Positions 59,698 to 64,000 of a stretch of DNA of 64,000 nt are shown here, in pieces. The first letter of the stretch is position 1, and every line of letters starts with the position of its first letter. The notes beneath the pieces are model-generated. The model was not told where the DNA came from, searched no databases, and saw nothing but the letters and a program-made list of their open reading frames with translations. The translations under genes were made by a program, and so were the position numbers. Source of the DNA: Hyphomonadaceae bacterium JAD_PAG50586_4 (lineage in GTDB: Bacteria > Pseudomonadota > Alphaproteobacteria > Caulobacterales > Aquidulcibacteraceae). Where the stretch lies: positions 186,001 to 250,000 of the forward strand of contig CP096134.1 in assembly GCA_023242925.1 (NCBI GenBank), in the 5' to 3' direction.

Positions 59698-60701
59698 AAC
59701 TCGCCTCGCTCCGCCACGGCCGTGACGGCAAACTCGTTGTCGTCTCCGACGATCTTGCCTGGTGCGCCCACGCTGGCCCTGAAGTGCCAACGCTGCAGGC
59801 CGCACTCGATGACTGGACGCACGCCGAGCCGCGCCTGCGCACGCTCAGCGAAGGCGTCAATGCCGGCACGATCCTGCGCGAACGCTTCCACGAGCGCGAA
59901 GCAGCTTCTCCGCTGCCGCGCGCGTATCAATGGGCCGACGGCTCTGCCTACGTGAACCACGTCGCGCTCGTCCGCCAAGCGCGCGGCGCGAAACTGCCGG
60001 AAAGCTTCTGGACCGATCCGCTGATGTACCAAGGCGGCAGCGACGCCTTCCTTGGTCCGCGCGATGCAATCCCGGTGAAAGACGAGGTTTGGGGCTGCGA
60101 TCTCGAAGCGGAGGTCGCCGTGATCGTTGATGATTGCGAGGCCGGCATCAGCACCGACGAAGCCAAAAAGCGCATTCGTCTCGTCATGCTCGTGAATGAC
60201 GTCAGCCTGCGCAATCTCATTCCGAGCGAATTGGAGAAGGGCTTCGGCTTCTTCCAATCGAAGCCAGCTTCCGCATTCTCGCCTGTGGCCGTCACCCCCG
60301 ACGCGCTGGGCGATTCATGGCGCGACGGAAAACTGCATCTGCCGATGCATGTGACGCTCAACGGCAAAGCCTTCGGCGCCGCCGACGCTGGCGAAGACAT
60401 GCATTTCGATTTTGGCCAACTCATCGCCCACGCCGCGAAAACCCGCGATCTCGCCGCCGGCACGATCATCGGCTCGGGCACCGTTTCAAATCGCGGTGAC
60501 GATGGCGGGCCCGGCAAGCCGGTCAGCGAAGGTGGACGCGGCTACTCGTGCATTGCAGAGCAGCGCATGATCGAGACGATCCAGAACGGCAAGCCAGCGA
60601 CCGCCTTCCTCAAGCACGGCGACCGAGTCGAAATCGAAATGCGCGATTCCAAAGGTCACTCGATCTTCGGCCGCATCGAGCAGGACGTGGTGAAGGTTTA
60701 G
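59694..60701 (+). CDS. fahA: Fumarylacetoacetate hydrolase
   Basis: An enzyme of 335 residues with an N-terminal FAA_hydrolase_N_2 domain (LASLRHGRDGKLVVVSDDL) and the FAA_hydrolase catalytic domain. The metal ligands are in DLEAEVAVIVDD, and GSGTVSNRG and GYSCIAEQRMIE lie in the C-terminal half. It releases fumarate and acetoacetate in the last step of tyrosine degradation. It is coupled to maiA. This 330-residue form differs from the longer 420-residue FAH of pseudomonads. Confidence 0.9.
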   Translation: MKLASLRHGRDGKLVVVSDDLAWCAHAGPEVPTLQAALDDWTHAEPRLRTLSEGVNAGTILRERFHEREAASPLPRAYQWADGSAYVNHVALVRQARGAKLPESFWTDPLMYQGGSDAFLGPRDAIPVKDEVWGCDLEAEVAVIVDDCEAGISTDEAKKRIRLVMLVNDVSLRNLIPSELEKGFGFFQSKPASAFSPVAVTPDALGDSWRDGKLHLPMHVTLNGKAFGAADAGEDMHFDFGQLIAHAAKTRDLAAGTIIGSGTVSNRGDDGGPGKPVSEGGRGYSCIAEQRMIETIQNGKPATAFLKHGDRVEIEMRDSKGHSIFGRIEQDVVKV

Positions 60702-60711
60702 CGCCGACGCA

Positions 60712-62238
60712 TCATTTCAGCTGCGCGAGAAAGAGCGCGGCGTCGCGCGCGATCTCCTTTCGGCGATCATCGCTCAAGCGGTCCAGCGTCCGATACATTG
60801 GCGTGACGCGTGGGTTTGTGGCCAGAGCTGTTCGATTGCGCGCCAAGAAATCCCAGTAAAGATAGTTGAACGGGCACGCCTTCGGTCCGTTCTTCTGCTT
60901 CACGTCATAAGCGCAGTGTCCGCAATAATCGGACATTCGATCGATGTATGCGCCGCTGGCGGCGTAGGGCTTGGACGCGAGCGCGCCGCCGTCCGCAAAC
61001 TGGCTCATGCCGATTGTGTTGGGCGCCTCGACCCATTCATAAGCGTCGGCATAGACAGCGAGATACCATTCGTGAACTTGGTGCGGGTCAATGCCTGCCA
61101 GCAGCGCGAAATTGCCGATCACCATGAGGCGTTGAATGTGATGCGCGTAGGCCTCGCGCTTGGTTTGGCCGATGGCGGCGCTGAGGCATGCCAACTCGGT
61201 CTCGCCGCTCCAATAGAACCACGGCAGATCGCGCGTCGCGCCGAGTGCGTTTTCGCGGACGTAGTCGGGCCCGCGCAGCCAATAGATGCCGCGCGCATAC
61301 TCGCGCCACCCCAATATCTGACGAATGAAGCCTTCGACACAATTCAGAGGCGCGCGCCCGGCGCGATATTCGGCTTCAGCGCGACGGCAGATATCGAGAG
61401 GGTCAAGTAGCCCCGCGTTGAGATACATCGAGATCACGGCGTGATAGAGGAAGGGCTCTCCCACCAACATCGCGTCTTGATAATCGCCGAGATCGCGGCA
61501 GCGCTTCGCGCAGGAAATGCGCGAACGCCTGTTCGGCCTGCTCATGCGTTACGCCAAACCAAAACGGCTCCAAATCACCGAAATGATCCGCGAAGCGGCG
61601 CGCCACCAAATTGAGCACGTCGCGCGTACGCGCGTCGGGCTCAAAACGCGGCGGTGGCGGCATGAAAAATCCGCGCGCGCGGGCTTCCGATTCTCCGCGT
61701 CGAAATTCCAGCGCCCGCCGGCCGGTTCGCCATCGTCCAGAAGCAAACCATGCGCGACCCGCATCTCACGATAGAAATATTCCATGCGCAATTGGCGCCG
61801 CCCTTGCGCCCAGGTGCGAAACGCAGCGTGCGAACAAAGGAAGCGTGTGTCCTCGCGCACCTCGACTGGCACGCCGAGGCGCACCTCCCATTCCGCGATC
61901 GCGGCCGCTAAGCGATGCTCGCCAGGCTCCGTCAGCACGATCTCACGCGGCCGAAGCGCCTTCACGGCGCGCGCGATTTCAGCTTCCAAATCGCCGGCAT
62001 TCTCCGGATCATCCAGTTTCACGTAGCGTACCCGCACGCCGCGGGCTTCGAGGTCAGCGGCGAACGCAAGCATGGCGGCGAACAGAAACGCGATCTTCTT
62101 CTTGTGATGGCGCACATAGGTCGCCTCCGCCGCTACTTCCGCCAGCATGACAACATCGCGCGCCGGATCGAGATCGCGCAGCGAAGAGATGCGCGCGGAC
62201 AATTGATCGCCAAGGAGGAGCCGCAACGTCTGAACCAC
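60712..62238 (-). CDS. Iron-sulfur photolyase / CryPro-type cryptochrome (two frame breaks)
   Basis: An FeS-BCP class (6-4) photolyase of about 508 residues after correction. The N-terminal antenna domain begins LRLLLGDQLSARISSLRD. The C-terminal FAD domain has the four Fe-S cysteines in APLNCVEGFIRQILGW, SDYCGHCAYDV and KACPFNYLYWDF. Breaks are at the A5 run 61665-61669 and at GAGATC 61489-61494; correction gives FFMPPPPRFEPDAR and LPRFGDYQDAM. The start is uncertain: GTG 62238 or GTG 62253. It repairs UV photoproducts with light. A DUF2256 gene, its usual companion, lies divergently. Confidence 0.9.
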
Positions 62239-62318
62239 GGACCAAGTACGCACGTATCGGCCACGCGGATCGGCGCGTAGGGGCGGACGACGTGGCAAAG
62301 AACGCCAACGGCAAACAA

Positions 62319-62453
62319 ATGGACAAGGTCAATCTGCCGCAAAAGGTTTGCGTGGCCTGCGGCCGACCATTCTCCTGGCGAAAGAAATGGGCCCGCGACT
62401 GGGAGGCGATCAGATATTGCTCGCAACGCTGCCGGACCGCTCGCGCCGGATAA
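62319..62453 (+). CDS. DUF2256 zinc-ribbon-like small protein
   Basis: A 44-residue protein from ATG 62319 (GTG 62292 in frame is an alternative). Almost the whole length is the DUF2256 motif: LPQKVCVACGRPFSWRKKWA, then WEAIRYCSQRCR. The two Cys pairs could bind one metal ion. DUF2256 genes are found next to photolyase/cryptochrome genes in many proteobacteria and cyanobacteria, as here. It is too small for most gene callers. Confidence 0.85.
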   Translation: MDKVNLPQKVCVACGRPFSWRKKWARDWEAIRYCSQRCRTARAG

Positions 62454-62480
62454 GTTTTGCCGCGTGGGCGGTGTTGTGAG

Positions 62481-62988
62481 CTAGTGGGTTGGCGGCTTGT
62501 TTGTCAGCGACGCGAGTGCGTTTGCGCGAAATAGGTCGATCGTCCAGACGATCTGCTTGGCGCGCCAATTGCCGCAAAAATACATCACCGGAAAGATCAC
62601 CGAGCCGATCAGCAGGATGACAATCCCGTTCGCGTTGTCGCTGATGAGTGAACGCAGAAAATCCGGCGCAGCCTCAGAGAGCATGGCCGCCAGCGCGAGC
62701 GGCACCGAAACATAGGTCAGGAAGATCACGCGAAACATATCGCTTGAACGCTGCTCGTTCACTTTCGCAATTTGCGCCAGCGAGATCCAACGCTTCAGGC
62801 GAAGCATCGCGCAGCGCATCGCCTGCCTGACGGACGTTCTTGTTGTCCATCATTATGCTGGTGATGTCGGAGCCAAATAGGCGCCAGGAGCTCAAATCGA
62901 AGAAGAGATCGATGGCAAAGCGCCAAAGCGGAAATCGCTTGGCCACATTCTTCCACAGCAGCCTCACCTCGGCAGCATCAGCACTCAT
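62481..62988 (-). CDS. Hypothetical membrane protein coupled to RNase D (one frame break)
   Basis: A protein of 168 residues after correction. It starts at ATG 62988 (MSADAAEVRLLWKNVAKRFP) and has two hydrophobic helices in its second half (VIFLTYVSVPLALAAML, GIVILLIGSVIFPVMYFCG). The frame breaks at GAGATC 62782-62787; removing one base gives ALDSLAQIAKVNEQRSSDMF. I recognise no family. The start overlaps the RNase D stop by 4 bp. Confidence 0.65.
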
Positions 62989-63638
62989 GAGTGCGCGAAG
63001 ATGTCGGTGTCTTCCCAGCCGGCGAGGTCGAGGGCCGCGCGGGTGGGCAGGAAGTCGAAGCAGGATTGCGCGATCTCGGTGCGGCCCTCGCGGGCGAGCA
63101 TCGCGTCGAGCTTTTCCTTCAGCGCATGCAGGTGCAGCACGTCGGAGGCCGCATACGCCAATTGCGCGTCGCTCAATTCCGGCGCGCCCCAATCGCTCGA
63201 TTGCTGATCCTTGGAAATGTCACGACCAAGGATTTCCTTGGTGAGATCCTTCAAGCCGTGGCGATCCGTGTAGGTGCGCACCAGTTTCGAGGCGATCTTT
63301 GTGCAGTAAAGCGGCGCGGTGACGATACTGAGGTCGCGCATGAACATGGCGATGTCGAAGCGGGCGAAATGAAAGAGCTTCAGATGCGCCGGATCGACCA
63401 GCACGCGCTTTAAGTTCGGCGCGTCGTAGCTTGTGCGGTCGAGCTGCACCAAGTGCGCTTCGCCGCCGCCATCTGAGATTTGGACGAGGCACAGCGGGTC
63501 GCGGATCAGCGACAGGCCCAAAGTCTCGCTATCGACGGCGACCGCGCCATTGAACGAAACCGTGTGGGGCAAATCGCCCTTGTGCAGATAGACCGAGACG
63601 TTCTTGCCATCGACGGTCAGGGAAAGCTTACGTGTCAT
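62985..63638 (-). CDS. rnd: RNase D-like 3'-5' exonuclease
   Basis: A DEDDy exonuclease of 217 residues. Asp-x-Glu is in AVDSETLGL near residue 36, the second aspartate in FHFARFDIAMF, and Tyr-x3-Asp in LAYAASDVLHLHAL near the C-terminus. The C-terminal HRDC domains of E. coli RNase D are absent, as usual for the short alphaproteobacterial form. The likely role is 3' trimming of tRNA or other RNA. It is coupled to the membrane-protein gene downstream. Confidence 0.88.
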   Translation of the reverse strand: MTRKLSLTVDGKNVSVYLHKGDLPHTVSFNGAVAVDSETLGLSLIRDPLCLVQISDGGGEAHLVQLDRTSYDAPNLKRVLVDPAHLKLFHFARFDIAMFMRDLSIVTAPLYCTKIASKLVRTYTDRHGLKDLTKEILGRDISKDQQSSDWGAPELSDAQLAYAASDVLHLHALKEKLDAMLAREGRTEIAQSCFDFLPTRAALDLAGWEDTDIFAHS

Positions 63639-63671
63639 CGCCAGGGGCTTAGTGCAATTTGTCCCCAGGCG

Positions 63672-64000
63672 CTAGCCGGGGCGGCTCGCTACGTACTTAT
63701 CCCGCAATTCGCGCTTTAGAATCTTGCCGATATGGCTGCGCGGCAGCTCATCGATGAGAAGCGCTTCGGCGATACGCTGCGTCTTGCCGAGGCGCGCATT
63801 GGCGAAAGCACGGATGTCCTCGGCGGAGGCGCCGCGCGAGACGATGAACGCCACCGGCGTCTCGCCCCAATCCGCCGACGGCGCGCCCACGACGGCGACG
63901 TCCGCAACATCGGGGTGCTCGCGTACGATGGCTTCGATGTCGCTCGGATAGATGTTGAAGCCGCCCGAAATGATCATGTCCTTCTTGCGGTCCATGAGTT
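63672..64000 (-). CDS. Acyl-CoA synthetase, C-terminal domain (5' end outside window)
   Basis: The last 109 or so residues of an AMP-binding acyl-CoA ligase; the frame is open to the right edge of the window. The hinge and A8 motif appear as DRKKDMIISGGFNIYPSDIE, and the catalytic lysine in RSHIGKILKRELRDKY. The GGFNIYP form is frequent in long-chain fatty-acid-CoA ligases. Substrate cannot be assigned from this part. It lies 33 bp upstream of the RNase D gene in map order, on the same strand. Confidence 0.88.
   Translation of the reverse strand, partial: LMDRKKDMIISGGFNIYPSDIEAIVREHPDVADVAVVGAPSADWGETPVAFIVSRGASAEDIRAFANARLGKTQRIAEALLIDELPRSHIGKILKRELRDKYVASRPG

Overview
The window looks like chromosomal DNA from a GC-rich alphaproteobacterium, probably of the Caulobacterales/Hyphomonadaceae type. 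The signs are sdhD-sdhA order, an lptC-lptA-lptB-rpoN ... hpf-ptsN block, TonB-dependent uptake, GANTC-like sequence context at many frame breaks, and aerobic catabolism of amino acids and C1 compounds. This placement is inferred from gene content alone. No rRNA, tRNA, CRISPR array, prophage or intact insertion sequence was seen.

Layout. 1-3.6 kb: end of the succinate dehydrogenase operon, a hypothetical protein, a PilZ protein and a VOC protein. 3.8-7.4 kb: TetR/HlyD/ABC efflux operon with a palindromic operator. 7.4-16 kb: hydrolase/TonB receptor/MFS operon divergent from TetR/acyl-CoA ligase/PL10-type lyase. 16-18.3 kb: a class III cyclase fused to a degenerate formylglycine-enzyme-like domain, next to a CpdA-type phosphodiesterase. 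18.3-20 kb: a hairpin-rich gap and an unrecognised gene overlapping a Phd-like antitoxin gene. 20-23 kb: glutathione-dependent formaldehyde oxidation. 23-26 kb: a giant DUF2339 membrane protein. 26-33 kb: a 2-oxoacid:acceptor oxidoreductase set (flavo-Fe/S partner, KorA, KorB) with a C39-like peptidase/small peptide pair embedded in it. 33-39.4 kb: DUF72, HAD, enoyl-CoA hydratase, a lipoprotein and the LigD-Ku end-joining operon. 39.4-45.6 kb: LysR and leucine/isovalerate catabolism (ivd, mccB, mccA). 45.7-53.5 kb: the LPS-export/sigma-54/EIIA-Ntr block, interrupted by unrelated genes. 53.6-60.7 kb: a PQQ-type sugar dehydrogenase, MarR, and tyrosine catabolism (hppD, maiA, fahA) without hmgA. 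60.7-64 kb: Fe-S photolyase with its DUF2256 companion, an RNase D-like exonuclease and the end of an acyl-CoA ligase.

The dominant technical feature is frame breaks. I count 27 single-base breaks in 22 otherwise well-conserved genes, including sdhA, rpoN, lptA, lptC, mccA and hppD. Nine sit exactly on the hexamer GATCTC/GAGATC, where removing one base gives a GANTC site and restores the frame. Twelve are homopolymer length changes. This pattern is expected of uncorrected long-read data from DNA methylated at GANTC, not of real gene decay. These genes are therefore annotated as single CDSs with the break position given, and apparent fusions or splits caused by the breaks are rejected.

The biologically most interesting points are the cyclase/FGE-like fusion beside a cAMP phosphodiesterase, the peptidase/small membrane peptide pair inside the KOR locus, the unrecognised gene coupled to a Phd-like antitoxin with a histone-like tail, and an in-frame palindromic element inside an acyl-CoA ligase.
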